From the NCBI GenBank assembly GCA_043744275.1, contig JAYTUY010000012.1:1-64000 (forward strand): DNA of 64,000 nucleotides. The letters are read 5' to 3'. Of the stretch, positions 1-8,480 are shown piece by piece. Origin of the DNA: JAAFJT01 sp043744275. GTDB taxonomy: Bacteria > Bacteroidota > Bacteroidia > Chitinophagales > Saprospiraceae. The first letter of the stretch is position 1. Every line of letters begins with the position of its first letter. A program made the translations under genes and the position numbers. Under the pieces are notes generated by a model, which was given only the letters and a program-made list of their open reading frames with translations, did no database searches and had not been told where the DNA came from.

Positions 1-261
1 TTAGGTTTCGGTGCGCTGCACCTTAAACAAATCCGAATAAAATTTGCTACAAATATTATGGTGCTCTGCACCTTTTTAGAACCAATCAACCCTGCCCAAG
101 GGGGAACAATTTGGAAGTATGTAACATTAGTTATTATTTCAATTATTCCTCAGTAGTTCCCCCTTGGGGGTTAGGGGAAAACAAATATTTATAACAGATC
201 AAAAATAAAGGACGTTCAATAAATTTTTTAGCATAAAACGCTGTTTTTCAATAAAATACGT
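1..261. other. Intergenic leader with short inverted repeats
   Basis: No gene is seen. There are two copies of a GGTGCnCTGCACC palindrome (10-22 and 60-72) and an inverted repeat CCCAAGGGGGAAC (95-107) / GTTCCCCCTTGGG (156-168). The stretch around 78-107 (AGAACCAATCAACC followed by an AAGGGGG run) recurs in altered form at 3726-3756, so the polysaccharide genes are bracketed by related intergenic repeats. No convincing TAnnTTTG promoter was found, so the operon may start upstream of the window. Confidence 0.5.
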
Positions 262-1188
262 ATGATAAAAGGAGATAAAATATACATAGCAGGGCATAGA
301 GGCATGGTTGGCTCGGCTATACTGAGGGGTCTGTATAAAAAAGGATATGACAATGTGATTTTCAGAAAATCGAACGAATTGGATTTGCGCAATCAGAGCC
401 AAGTCAATGATTTTTTTAAAAAAGAAAAACCGACTCATGTGTTTTTAGCAGCAGCAAAAGTAGGCGGCATCTTAGCCAATAATACTTACAGAGGAGAGTT
501 TTTGTATGAAAATTTGATGATTCAAAACAATGTTATTCATGCTGCTTACCAAACGGGCGTGAAAAAATTGATGTTCCTCGGCTCATCTTGCATTTATCCC
601 AAACTCGCTCCGCAGCCCTTGAAGGAGGAGTATTTACTGACGGGTTTGTTGGAATCCACGAACGAACCTTATGCCATCGCTAAAATAGCGGGCATCAAAA
701 TGTGCGATGCTTATCGGGCGCAATATGGTTGCAATTTCATATCTGTCATGCCCACCAATTTGTATGGACCTAATGATAATTATGATTTGCAAAATTCGCA
801 TGTTTTGCCTGCATTAATCAGAAAATTTTTAACGGCTAAAAAAAATAATGACCCCTCAGTAACGATGTGGGGAACAGGCAAGCCGCTGAGAGAATTTCTC
901 CACGCCGATGATTTAGCAGATGCGTGTTTGTATTTAATGGATAATTTTAATGAAGAAGGTTTGGTCAATATCGGTACTGGCGAGGACTTACCAATACTCG
1001 AATTGGCTCAATTGGTTCAAAAAACCGTTGGTTATGAAGGCAAAATTGTGTTAGATACCACAAAACCTGATGGCACTCCGCGCAAACTGATGGACGTTTC
1101 AAAACTCCACAATATGGGCTGGAAACATCAAATTTCGCTTGAAGAAGGCATTAAAAAAGTTGTAGAAGAAGTAAAAGACCTATTTTAA
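262..1188 (+). CDS. fcl: GDP-L-fucose synthase
   Basis: Cytoplasmic NADPH-dependent 3,5-epimerase/4-reductase that converts GDP-4-keto-6-deoxy-D-mannose to GDP-L-fucose, a donor for surface glycans. Seen: extended-SDR Rossmann motif GHRGMVG (11-17), GSSCIYP with Ser108 and Cys110, and YxxxK at Tyr137/Lys141, the expected catalytic set. Its 308 residues are normal for the family. The ATG lies ten residues before the glycine motif, as in homologues. manC starts 3 nt after the stop, so the two are co-transcribed. The dehydratase gmd, which makes the substrate, is not in the window and is presumably upstream or elsewhere. Two dispersed-motif copies lie inside (320, 851). Confidence 0.95.
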   Translation: MIKGDKIYIAGHRGMVGSAILRGLYKKGYDNVIFRKSNELDLRNQSQVNDFFKKEKPTHVFLAAAKVGGILANNTYRGEFLYENLMIQNNVIHAAYQTGVKKLMFLGSSCIYPKLAPQPLKEEYLLTGLLESTNEPYAIAKIAGIKMCDAYRAQYGCNFISVMPTNLYGPNDNYDLQNSHVLPALIRKFLTAKKNNDPSVTMWGTGKPLREFLHADDLADACLYLMDNFNEEGLVNIGTGEDLPILELAQLVQKTVGYEGKIVLDTTKPDGTPRKLMDVSKLHNMGWKHQISLEEGIKKVVEEVKDLF

Positions 1189-1191
1189 TAT

Positions 1192-2277
1192 ATGAATCCA
1201 AACTATTACGTAGCCATCATGGCAGGTGGTGTTGGCAGCCGCTTTTGGCCCGCGAGTCGGGAAGCCCGCCCCAAACAATTCCTTGATATTCTCGGAACAG
1301 GTAAAACGCTTTTGCAAATGACGCACGACCGTTTTTTACCGTTGATAAAAAAAGAAAATATATTTGTCGTCACCAATACGGCATATATTGACTTAGTGAA
1401 AGAACAGTTGCCAGACCTCCATGACAATCAAATACTCGCCGAACCGAGCCGAAATAATACCGCGCCTTGCTTGGCTTTTACAGCCTTTAAATTACAAAAT
1501 TTGAACCCTAACGCCAGTTTTGTAGTGGCTTCTTCTGACCATTTGATTATAAATGAAGCAGAATTTTTAAGAAACATTGAAAAATCGCTTGTTTTTACTC
1601 AAAATAATGATGCCTTGATGACGCTCGGCATAACGCCTTCTAATCCAAATACAGGTTATGGTTATATTCAATACAATCGACATGATGCGAATAAAGATGG
1701 TATCTTTAAAGTAAAAAGTTTTACTGAAAAACCAGTGCTTGAAAAAGCGAAAGAGTTTGTAGCGGCTGGCAATTATCTCTGGAATGCAGGCATTTTTATA
1801 TGGAGTGTCAAATCGCTTTTGAAGGCTTTTAAAAATAATTCAGAAGATATTTTTAACATCTTTGAAAAGGGTAAAAATGCCTTCAATACTGAGGGGGAGC
1901 AAGCATTCATCAACGAATATTATCCCACAACTCCTTCAATATCAATCGATTATGCCGTGATGGAAAAAGCGGACAATGTTTATACCATCCCTTGCGATTT
2001 CGGTTGGTCTGATTTAGGTGCATGGGGGGCACTGTATCAAGAGTCTGAAAAAGATGATGATAATAATGTATTTCAAAGCAAAAATGTAATAGCGACTGAA
2101 ACCTCAAACTGCTTCGTGCGCGTACCCGACGAAAAGCTCGTGATACTGAGGGGGGTCGAAGATTTAATCATTGTGGACGATGATAATGTGCTGCTGATTT
2201 ATCCAAAATCCAAAGAGCAGGACATCAAGCAAGTGAATGAAAAAGTGAAAAAAACAAAAGGAACCCAGTATTCTTAA
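1192..2277 (+). CDS. manC: Mannose-1-phosphate guanylyltransferase
   Basis: Makes GDP-mannose from mannose-1-phosphate and GTP, supplying mannose and fucose donors for the neighbouring polysaccharide pathway. Seen: the nucleotidyltransferase signature AGGVGSRFWPASR (11-23) with RPKQF just after it, and the FTEKP signature around residue 177. At 361 residues this is the short form, without the C-terminal phosphomannose isomerase domain of long ManC proteins. It follows fcl by 3 nt and abuts the next gene with no spacer. Motif copies at 1887 and 2144 encode TEG and ILRG. Confidence 0.95.
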   Translation: MNPNYYVAIMAGGVGSRFWPASREARPKQFLDILGTGKTLLQMTHDRFLPLIKKENIFVVTNTAYIDLVKEQLPDLHDNQILAEPSRNNTAPCLAFTAFKLQNLNPNASFVVASSDHLIINEAEFLRNIEKSLVFTQNNDALMTLGITPSNPNTGYGYIQYNRHDANKDGIFKVKSFTEKPVLEKAKEFVAAGNYLWNAGIFIWSVKSLLKAFKNNSEDIFNIFEKGKNAFNTEGEQAFINEYYPTTPSISIDYAVMEKADNVYTIPCDFGWSDLGAWGALYQESEKDDDNNVFQSKNVIATETSNCFVRVPDEKLVILRGVEDLIIVDDDNVLLIYPKSKEQDIKQVNEKVKKTKGTQYS

Positions 2278-3474
2278 ATGAATAAAAAACAGAAAATCGT
2301 AATTATTGCCAATTCAACGTGGAATATTCATAATTTCAGACGCAATATTCTGAATATTCTGCTTGAAAATGGGTTCGAGGTGGTCGTCATCGCGCCTTTG
2401 GACACCTTCATTACGTATCTGAACGATTTTCCGACGGTTCATCACATTCCGCTCAAACACCTTGCCCGCAAGAGTTTGAACCCCTTCAACGACCTCCGTC
2501 TTTTTTTTGAATTAAAAAAAATACTCAGGCGTGAAAACCCTGATATTGTGCTGAACTATACAGTCAAGCCCAATATTTGGGGTGGTTTAGCGGCGGCGTG
2601 GTTGAGTATTCCTTACGTTTGTGCTGTTACGGGCTTGGGTTATGCGTTTTTGCACAATGGTTTGGTCAATACAATTAGTCAAAAGCTGTATCAATTTTCA
2701 TTCAAATTCAGTCAAAAAGTTATTTTTGAAAATATAGATGATCGTTTGCTTTTCAATCAATTGGGCATTGTTGGAGCTACTAAAAGTCTCTCTGTAAAAG
2801 GCTGCGGCATCAATACACTGCATTTTCAACCAAAAGAACCTAAAAGCATCCATTTGGATAAGGTTATTTTCTGTTTTATTGGGCGGTTTTTATACGATAA
2901 AGGTATTTGTGAATTTGTTGAAGCCGCTCATATTGTCAAAAAATTGCAACCCAATTCAGAATTTTGGCTGGTCGGAGAAATTGATTATGGCAACCCTTCC
3001 GCCATCAACGAAAATGAATTGCAAGCGTGGATAGATGAAAAAATTGTCATCTACAAAGGCATGGTGGCAGACGTTCGCCCCCTCATCCGCGAAGCCGATT
3101 GCGTCGTTTTGCCCTCCTATCGCGAAGCCATTCCGCGCGTGATTCAGGAAGCGATGGCGATGCAGCGGTGCGTCATCACGACCAATGTAGCGGGCTGTCG
3201 CGAGGCTGTGGAAGATGGTGAAAATGGTTATTTGGTAGAAGTCCGTAATGCTCAGTCGTTGGCAGATGCCATGATTAAAATAATTGAATTGTCGCCGAAA
3301 GAACGTCGGGCAATGGCTCATAAAAGTAGAAAAAAAGTAGAAACAGAATTTGACGAACGCATCATCGCTCAACAATTTTTGGAAGTGATTCAAGCCATTC
3401 TTGAACCTCAAAAAGTATTCTCCAATTTATTAAGTTTTTTACCACCTAAATTACCTGAAAGCGTTAGTCCATAA
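2278..3474 (+). CDS. Glycosyltransferase family 4 (PglA-like)
   Basis: GT-B glycosyltransferase, probably adding a sugar to a lipid-linked polysaccharide precursor at the inner face of the cytoplasmic membrane. Seen: an N-terminal acceptor domain beginning IVIIANSTWNIHNFRRNI, the GRFLYDKGICEF strand that opens the C-terminal donor domain, and the EX7E-type segment EAIPRVIQEA followed by GENGYLV. The arrangement resembles PglA/WbpH-type GalNAc transferases, but the sugar cannot be read from the sequence. It starts on the base after the manC stop. 398 residues, a normal length. No dispersed-motif copy was seen in this gene. Confidence 0.85.
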   Translation: MNKKQKIVIIANSTWNIHNFRRNILNILLENGFEVVVIAPLDTFITYLNDFPTVHHIPLKHLARKSLNPFNDLRLFFELKKILRRENPDIVLNYTVKPNIWGGLAAAWLSIPYVCAVTGLGYAFLHNGLVNTISQKLYQFSFKFSQKVIFENIDDRLLFNQLGIVGATKSLSVKGCGINTLHFQPKEPKSIHLDKVIFCFIGRFLYDKGICEFVEAAHIVKKLQPNSEFWLVGEIDYGNPSAINENELQAWIDEKIVIYKGMVADVRPLIREADCVVLPSYREAIPRVIQEAMAMQRCVITTNVAGCREAVEDGENGYLVEVRNAQSLADAMIKIIELSPKERRAMAHKSRKKVETEFDERIIAQQFLEVIQAILEPQKVFSNLLSFLPPKLPESVSP

Positions 3475-3788
3475 CTTATTTTTTATTTGGAGCTTATGAA
3501 TAACTCTAAAAATCTACCTTTTGGGCAGGATTTATTGGTTCTGAAAGTGCGAGTCCTCCGGACTCGTTTAAACAACTTTTAATAATATTTCTACAAACAT
3601 GAGAGTCCTCTGGACTCTAAATTTAAGAATCCAAAGAGTCCAGCGGACTCTCACGTTTGTAGAAATATTATCTTTGAAATACATTTTACGAGTCCAGCGG
3701 ACTCGCACATTTATATCTATTTCACAGAACCAATCAACCATGCTCGAAGGGGGGACTTAGGGGGGCTTTATATTGGTTTATTAAAACA
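3475..3788. repeat. Intergenic cluster of GAGTCC palindromes
   Basis: No gene is seen. There are four palindromes of the form GAGTCCnnnGGACTC, flanked by matching bases: 3549-3567, 3602-3618, 3635-3651 and 3689-3705. The second and third are themselves the tips of a larger inverted repeat, because AATATTTCTACAAAC before one reappears reversed after the other. The same family occurs at 58309-58473. The tail (3726-3756) resembles 78-107. The block separates two glycosyltransferase genes that otherwise look like one operon. Confidence 0.8.
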
Positions 3789-5057
3789 TTGACATTGAAA
3801 TTTTTAATCATTGCTTACTATTTTCCGCCTATCCAATCCAGCGGTATTTTTAGAAATTGGAATATTACCCGCTTTTTACGTCCAAAAGTAGATTCAATTG
3901 ACGTCATAACCACTTCAAATCGGCATCGATTGCCTCAAGAAGCCCGAAATACTGAGGGGGTGATTATCCACGAAGCCATTACGCTTGACTACCGCACTTT
4001 GACTACATTTCGCCCACGTAAAAACATACATTTTAATGAAGAAGTTAAAGCTAATTCGCTTGTAAAATGGGGTATTCGCCTTTTAGATTCGTTCCCGATG
4101 AACCTCATTATTGGTGAAGGTGGCTTGATTTATATTATTTCAAGTTTTTGGAAAGCGCGACAAATCATTCAAAATCAAGGCATTACACATATTTATTCTT
4201 CATTTCGCCCGATGAGCGACCATGTTGTCGCTTATCTTTTGAAACGCCGTTACCCCTCAGTATTTTGGATAGCTGATTACCGTGATTTGCACGTTGACCC
4301 ACTATATGAAAATGTCGTTTTTGAAAAATTTCAACATGCCTGCAACCGCCATATTTTACGCCAAGCAGATTTAGTTACCACTATTTCGTCGGGTTTGAAA
4401 CAGCATCTTGACCATTACCACCCCTCAGTATATGTGTTCAGAAATGGTGTTTTTTTAAGTAAAATCGATAAAAAACGCCTACCTTTTCCAAAATTTACGG
4501 TCGCCTACACAGGCTCAATGTTTGGCGATGAGCGCAATCCGAGCCTTTTTTTAGAGGTTATAAAAAATTTAAAAGAAGAAAATATTTTAACTCAAGATAA
4601 TTTTCAAATCCTCTACGCAGGCAAAGACACAGGCGTATGGCAGACATGGCTCAATCGTTTTGGCTTAAAAGATTTGTTCCATTCAAAGGGGTTGGTCAGC
4701 ACCGATGAGGCGATTGATATTCAGTATAATTCGCATATCAATCTCTTACTCACATCCGCATTGCCAGGCTATGGCGGCATTTTGACAGGTAAATTTTATG
4801 AATATGTGGCAGCACAACAACCTATTTTAGTTTTAATCAATGGCGCACAAGACCTTGAATTTGAATCAATTATAGATGATTTAAATATTGGATTGGTCGC
4901 TTATAACGATATTTCTTTCGATGCTATTAAACATTTTATTTTAACAAAATTTAAAGAATGGCAACTAACGGGCGACGTAAAACCCACCGTCCCAAAAGAA
5001 AAATTAACTGAACTCAGTTGGGATTTTAGGATAGATGATTTCATTAAAAAAATATAA
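3789..5057 (+). CDS. Glycosyltransferase family 4, TTG start
   Basis: Putative GT-B glycosyltransferase of the polysaccharide cluster. Seen: the N-terminal motif AYYFPPIQSSG, typical of WcaI/GT4-like transferases, the ITTISSGLKQHL segment between the domains, VAYTGSMFGDERNP opening the donor domain, and GGILTGKFYEYVAAQQPILV near the end. No in-frame ATG exists near the start. Translation must begin at TTG 3789 or TTG 3795, because the Rossmann strand follows immediately. The 3' end overlaps the next gene by 23 bases. 422 residues. Donor and acceptor are unknown. Motif copies at 3950, 4252 and 4421. Confidence 0.82.
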   Translation: MTLKFLIIAYYFPPIQSSGIFRNWNITRFLRPKVDSIDVITTSNRHRLPQEARNTEGVIIHEAITLDYRTLTTFRPRKNIHFNEEVKANSLVKWGIRLLDSFPMNLIIGEGGLIYIISSFWKARQIIQNQGITHIYSSFRPMSDHVVAYLLKRRYPSVFWIADYRDLHVDPLYENVVFEKFQHACNRHILRQADLVTTISSGLKQHLDHYHPSVYVFRNGVFLSKIDKKRLPFPKFTVAYTGSMFGDERNPSLFLEVIKNLKEENILTQDNFQILYAGKDTGVWQTWLNRFGLKDLFHSKGLVSTDEAIDIQYNSHINLLLTSALPGYGGILTGKFYEYVAAQQPILVLINGAQDLEFESIIDDLNIGLVAYNDISFDAIKHFILTKFKEWQLTGDVKPTVPKEKLTELSWDFRIDDFIKKI

Positions 5058-6147
5058 AATTTTAACCGTCGTCGGCGCGCGACCACAATTCATCAAAGCC
5101 GCACCCCTCAGTAAAGCGATAGCGGAATCGGACAATCTGATGGAAGTGATGGTGCACACAGGTCAGCACTACGATTATGCCCTTTCGCAACAGTTTTTTG
5201 ATGAACTCGGATTGCCTATCCCTCAGTACAATCTCGAAATTGGCAGTGCACGACACTCTGTACAAATGGGTCAAATCCTCATCAAACTCGACGCTGTTTT
5301 GGACATCGAAAAGCCCGATATGGTCATCGTTTTTGGCGATACCAATTCAACCGCAGCGGCAGCGATTGCGGCAGCAAAAAATAATATTCCCCTCGCACAT
5401 GTAGAGGCAGGCTTGCGCGAATGGAATAAAAATATACCTGAAGAAATCAATAAATTACTCACGGATGCTGTAACTGATTTATACTTTTGCCCGACTCAAA
5501 CAGGCGTAGATAATTTAGAAAAACAGGGCATCATTGAAAACGTATTCAATACAGGTGATATAGGTATTGATTTGATTGCCAATAATTTAGATAAAATTGA
5601 GAACAATAAATCACTGCTTGAAAAACTTGAAATGACTGAGGGGTCTTATTTTTTTATGACCTGTCATAGAGCTTCAAACACCAATGATGTTGAAAATTTA
5701 AAACAAATTTTGAGCATTTTTGAAGACATCAACGAGCCTATTATTTTCCCAATTCACCCCCGTACAAGAGCTATTATTGAGCAAAATGGACTCGGTCATT
5801 TCTTAGAAAAAAAGAATGTGAAAGCCATTGAGCCCATTGGTTTTTGGGATACTCAGACGCTTATTCGCCATGCTAAAATGGTTTTGACAGACTCAGGTGG
5901 CGTTGTGAAAGAAGCCTATTTTCATCAAGTTCCGTGCTTGATTATGGATCAACAAATCGAGTGGATTGAGTCAGTCAATGAAGGTTGGAGCCATATTGTC
6001 GGCGCGAGTCAAGAGAATATTTTAAACAAAATTCATAACTTTGGGATGCCCACATTGCAAAGCCATTTTTTAGGAAATGGTACAGCAGCGAAGCAAATTG
6101 TCTCACATTTGAAGGCGTTTTTATTGAAAAAGAAAGCAAATGTCTAA
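5035..6147 (+). CDS. wecB: UDP-N-acetylglucosamine 2-epimerase (non-hydrolysing)
   Basis: Interconverts UDP-GlcNAc and UDP-ManNAc in the cytoplasm, giving an amino-sugar donor for the surface glycan. Seen: GARPQFIKAAP (14-24), VFGDTNS, HVEAGLRE, HPRT and the C-terminal LTDSGGVVKEAYFHQVPC, which together match the WecB/MnaA family. 370 residues, as expected. The ATG at 5035 lies inside the end of the previous gene (23-base overlap), suggesting translational coupling, and places GARPQF at the usual distance. The stop overlaps the next start by 8 bases. Motif copies at 5103 and 5634. Confidence 0.95.
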   Translation: MISLKKYKILTVVGARPQFIKAAPLSKAIAESDNLMEVMVHTGQHYDYALSQQFFDELGLPIPQYNLEIGSARHSVQMGQILIKLDAVLDIEKPDMVIVFGDTNSTAAAAIAAAKNNIPLAHVEAGLREWNKNIPEEINKLLTDAVTDLYFCPTQTGVDNLEKQGIIENVFNTGDIGIDLIANNLDKIENNKSLLEKLEMTEGSYFFMTCHRASNTNDVENLKQILSIFEDINEPIIFPIHPRTRAIIEQNGLGHFLEKKNVKAIEPIGFWDTQTLIRHAKMVLTDSGGVVKEAYFHQVPCLIMDQQIEWIESVNEGWSHIVGASQENILNKIHNFGMPTLQSHFLGNGTAAKQIVSHLKAFLLKKKANV

Positions 6148-7609
6148 ATTTATAGAAAAATTAAAATTTAAGATTTGGCATCCTTACCTCATAATTTTAT
6201 ATTTTATATTGAAAAATGCCGATGATATTCACCTGCCTATGTTTCAGTGGATAGAGGCTGTTGGCATATTTTTAATTCTTTCGAGCATCATTTTCCTTAT
6301 TTTATTGATTGCCAAAAAAACACCGTTGAACACCCTAAAGGTTAGTTTACTCATCACTTTTGCCAGCGGCATATTGCTTTTTTTACTCCCCATTTTCAGC
6401 ACATTCAATTATTTATACCCCTCAGTATTTGAACGTGTGAGGCAAGTTCTCCTGTTTTCTTCTATAATTTGGCTTATTTTAAGTGCATTTATTTTGTTGA
6501 AAAAGAAAAAAACATTCATTGGACTCAATTATTATCTCAATGTTTTACTTATAACCTTTTGTACATGGGAGCTTGCGAAGAGTGGTTACGAATCATTGAT
6601 GGCTTCTGAGGAAACGTATTCAAATGTCAGTTCAACCTCATTAAAATCAAAATACAGTATTTATTTAATCGTGCCTGATGGCTATGCGTCGTCAAAAAAT
6701 CTGAAAAATTATTGGCAATTTGACAATACTGAATTTGATAATTATTTAAGTCAAAAAGGTTTTTTTAAAGCCTCCAACAGTCATTCAAACTATAAATATA
6801 CGGTGTTGACAATGGGGTCAAGCTTGAATATGACTTATTTTGTATCTCGTTCAGAGCCATATATTGCCAGCCAAATAAAGCGAAATCAAACGTGTAAAGT
6901 CTTGGATAAGCTAAATTATGACTGCTTTATGCTCGATTTTAGCGGCAATAATTACAAATATGACTCGAAAAATACTCAAGTTGATTTCAAATTATTGCTC
7001 TACATGCAGTCTGCCGCTTATTTGATTTGTGAATCTTTAGGAGTAGAAATTTTCAAGGATTCTTATATGACCAATAATAAAGTTTTTACTCAATTTGAGT
7101 CTTATTTAGATGCTTCAAAAAAGCAATTTATTTATATGCACTCCATGATTACGCATCCGCCTTTTTATGATAGAGCGGAAGATAGTCCTGAAAAAAATGA
7201 TACAACATTGAATAGAATTCTCGACAAAATGGGAAGTGATGAATGGTTGTTTAGGAAAAATACTTGGCGAAGTATTGGCTCGCTGCAAGACGATGAGTAC
7301 TTAAAACATATATATTTAAGTAAGATAAAATACACCAATCTGCAAATTCAAAATACCTTAGATAAAAATTGGGAGACCTTAAAAAATAGCGTTGTCATCG
7401 TAATGAGTGATCATGGATTTAGAGAATTGCCTGGTTCAATACAAGATGTAAAAGCAGAAACTTACACCAATTTTTGCGCAATTTACTACCCAGATAAAAA
7501 TTATTCAGCATTAAATGACTCCATTACGCCTATCAATGTGATAAGAATGGCATTGAATAAAGCCATTGATTCACAACTTAAATATATTCCTGATAGAACA
7601 AATTTATAA
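6140..7609 (+). CDS. Membrane protein with sulfatase/alkaline-phosphatase-like domain
   Basis: Integral membrane protein with about five hydrophobic segments in the first 160 residues, then a soluble domain beginning YSIYLIVPDGYAS and containing MHSMITHPPF and VIVMSDHGFRE. The last is the metal-binding DHG motif of the sulfatase/phosphoglycerol-transferase fold. The order resembles LtaS/OpgB-type enzymes that transfer phospho-groups to glycans outside the membrane, so modification of the polysaccharide made by this cluster is a reasonable guess. The usual nucleophile Thr/Ser is not obvious; TVLTMGSSLNM is the best candidate. It overlaps wecB by 8 bases. 489 residues. Substrate unknown. Confidence 0.7.
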   Translation: MSKFIEKLKFKIWHPYLIILYFILKNADDIHLPMFQWIEAVGIFLILSSIIFLILLIAKKTPLNTLKVSLLITFASGILLFLLPIFSTFNYLYPSVFERVRQVLLFSSIIWLILSAFILLKKKKTFIGLNYYLNVLLITFCTWELAKSGYESLMASEETYSNVSSTSLKSKYSIYLIVPDGYASSKNLKNYWQFDNTEFDNYLSQKGFFKASNSHSNYKYTVLTMGSSLNMTYFVSRSEPYIASQIKRNQTCKVLDKLNYDCFMLDFSGNNYKYDSKNTQVDFKLLLYMQSAAYLICESLGVEIFKDSYMTNNKVFTQFESYLDASKKQFIYMHSMITHPPFYDRAEDSPEKNDTTLNRILDKMGSDEWLFRKNTWRSIGSLQDDEYLKHIYLSKIKYTNLQIQNTLDKNWETLKNSVVIVMSDHGFRELPGSIQDVKAETYTNFCAIYYPDKNYSALNDSITPINVIRMALNKAIDSQLKYIPDRTNL

Positions 7610-7677
7610 TCAACGTCAATTTTTTGTAAGAATCTAATTATTTAAAAATTGACATAATAAACCTTAATTTTACGCAA

Positions 7678-7700
7678 AAAAGGGCTTCAAAAGCCCCTTT
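7678..7700 (+). terminator. Hairpin terminator after the sulfatase-like gene
   Basis: Stem GGGCTT/AAGCCC with loop CAA, flanked by an A-run on the left and CTTTATT on the right. It lies between the end of the sulfatase-like gene and wbqC. The T-run is weak, so termination may be partial. Confidence 0.6.
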
Positions 7701-7727
7701 ATTCACTATTTTGCAATAAAAATTTTA

Positions 7728-8468
7728 ATGATAATCGCCATTCACCAACCCAATTATTTACCTTGGCTGGGCTATTTCTATAAGATTTGGGCGAGTGACA
7801 TTTTCGTTTTGCACGACAATGTTGAGTTTACGAAGCAGAGTTTTACGAAACGCGTTTTTATCCGAAAATCAGCCAATTCTACTGAGGCGACCTATCTGAG
7901 TGTGCCTTTAAAAAAACACAGTGATTTTATTTTTATAAAAAATTTAAAAATTTCTACTGAGCAAAATTGGCAAAAAAGCCATTTGAATAAAATTTATAAC
8001 ACCTATCATCGCACGCCATTTTTTAATCATTATTACCCCATTATTTCTAAGACTTTACTCGATTCTTATTTGACTGAAAGTTTAGCCGAATTGAATAAAA
8101 AATTAATTTTAAATATTTTAAATATCTTAAACATTGATAGTCAAATAGTTATGTCGTCTGATTTGCCTTTGTCGGGCTATCGGGCAGATGAATTTAATGC
8201 GGCGATTGTAGAGCATTTGGGCGGCAGTGTTTATATCAGCGGCACGGGTGCTAAGAAATATCAATCTGAAAATACATATCAAGAGCGCAATATTGCTTTG
8301 ATGTACAATCAAATCGGTAAATTTTTAAACAGCACACCCCCTCAGTATCCAACACATTTTATGGGAAATTTAAGTATTTTAGACGCTCTATTTTACATCG
8401 GAGAAAAAGAAATTTTAAATATATTTGAGCAGTATTTTCTATCGCAACAAAAAGTAGTAACAGTCTAA
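7728..8468 (+). CDS. WbqC-like family protein
   Basis: Member of the WbqC family, found in O-antigen and capsule clusters. Biochemical role not established; some members are linked to amino-sugar acylation. Seen: the signature start MIIAIHQPNYLPWLGYF with the DIFVLHDNVEF segment, QNWQKSHLNKIYNTY in the middle, and SGTGAKKY towards the C-terminus. 246 residues, typical. It closes the polysaccharide cluster and is only 12 nt upstream of the acyl-CoA ligase gene, so it may be transcribed with lipid genes. Motif copy at 8336, with five C's. Confidence 0.85.
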   Translation: MIIAIHQPNYLPWLGYFYKIWASDIFVLHDNVEFTKQSFTKRVFIRKSANSTEATYLSVPLKKHSDFIFIKNLKISTEQNWQKSHLNKIYNTYHRTPFFNHYYPIISKTLLDSYLTESLAELNKKLILNILNILNIDSQIVMSSDLPLSGYRADEFNAAIVEHLGGSVYISGTGAKKYQSENTYQERNIALMYNQIGKFLNSTPPQYPTHFMGNLSILDALFYIGEKEILNIFEQYFLSQQKVVTV

Positions 8469-8480
8469 TCAAATTATTTC

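Noticed and set aside
2956..3411. 151-codon minus frame inside the glycosyltransferase gene
   Set aside because: Shadow of a well-supported GT4 gene; no recognisable domain.
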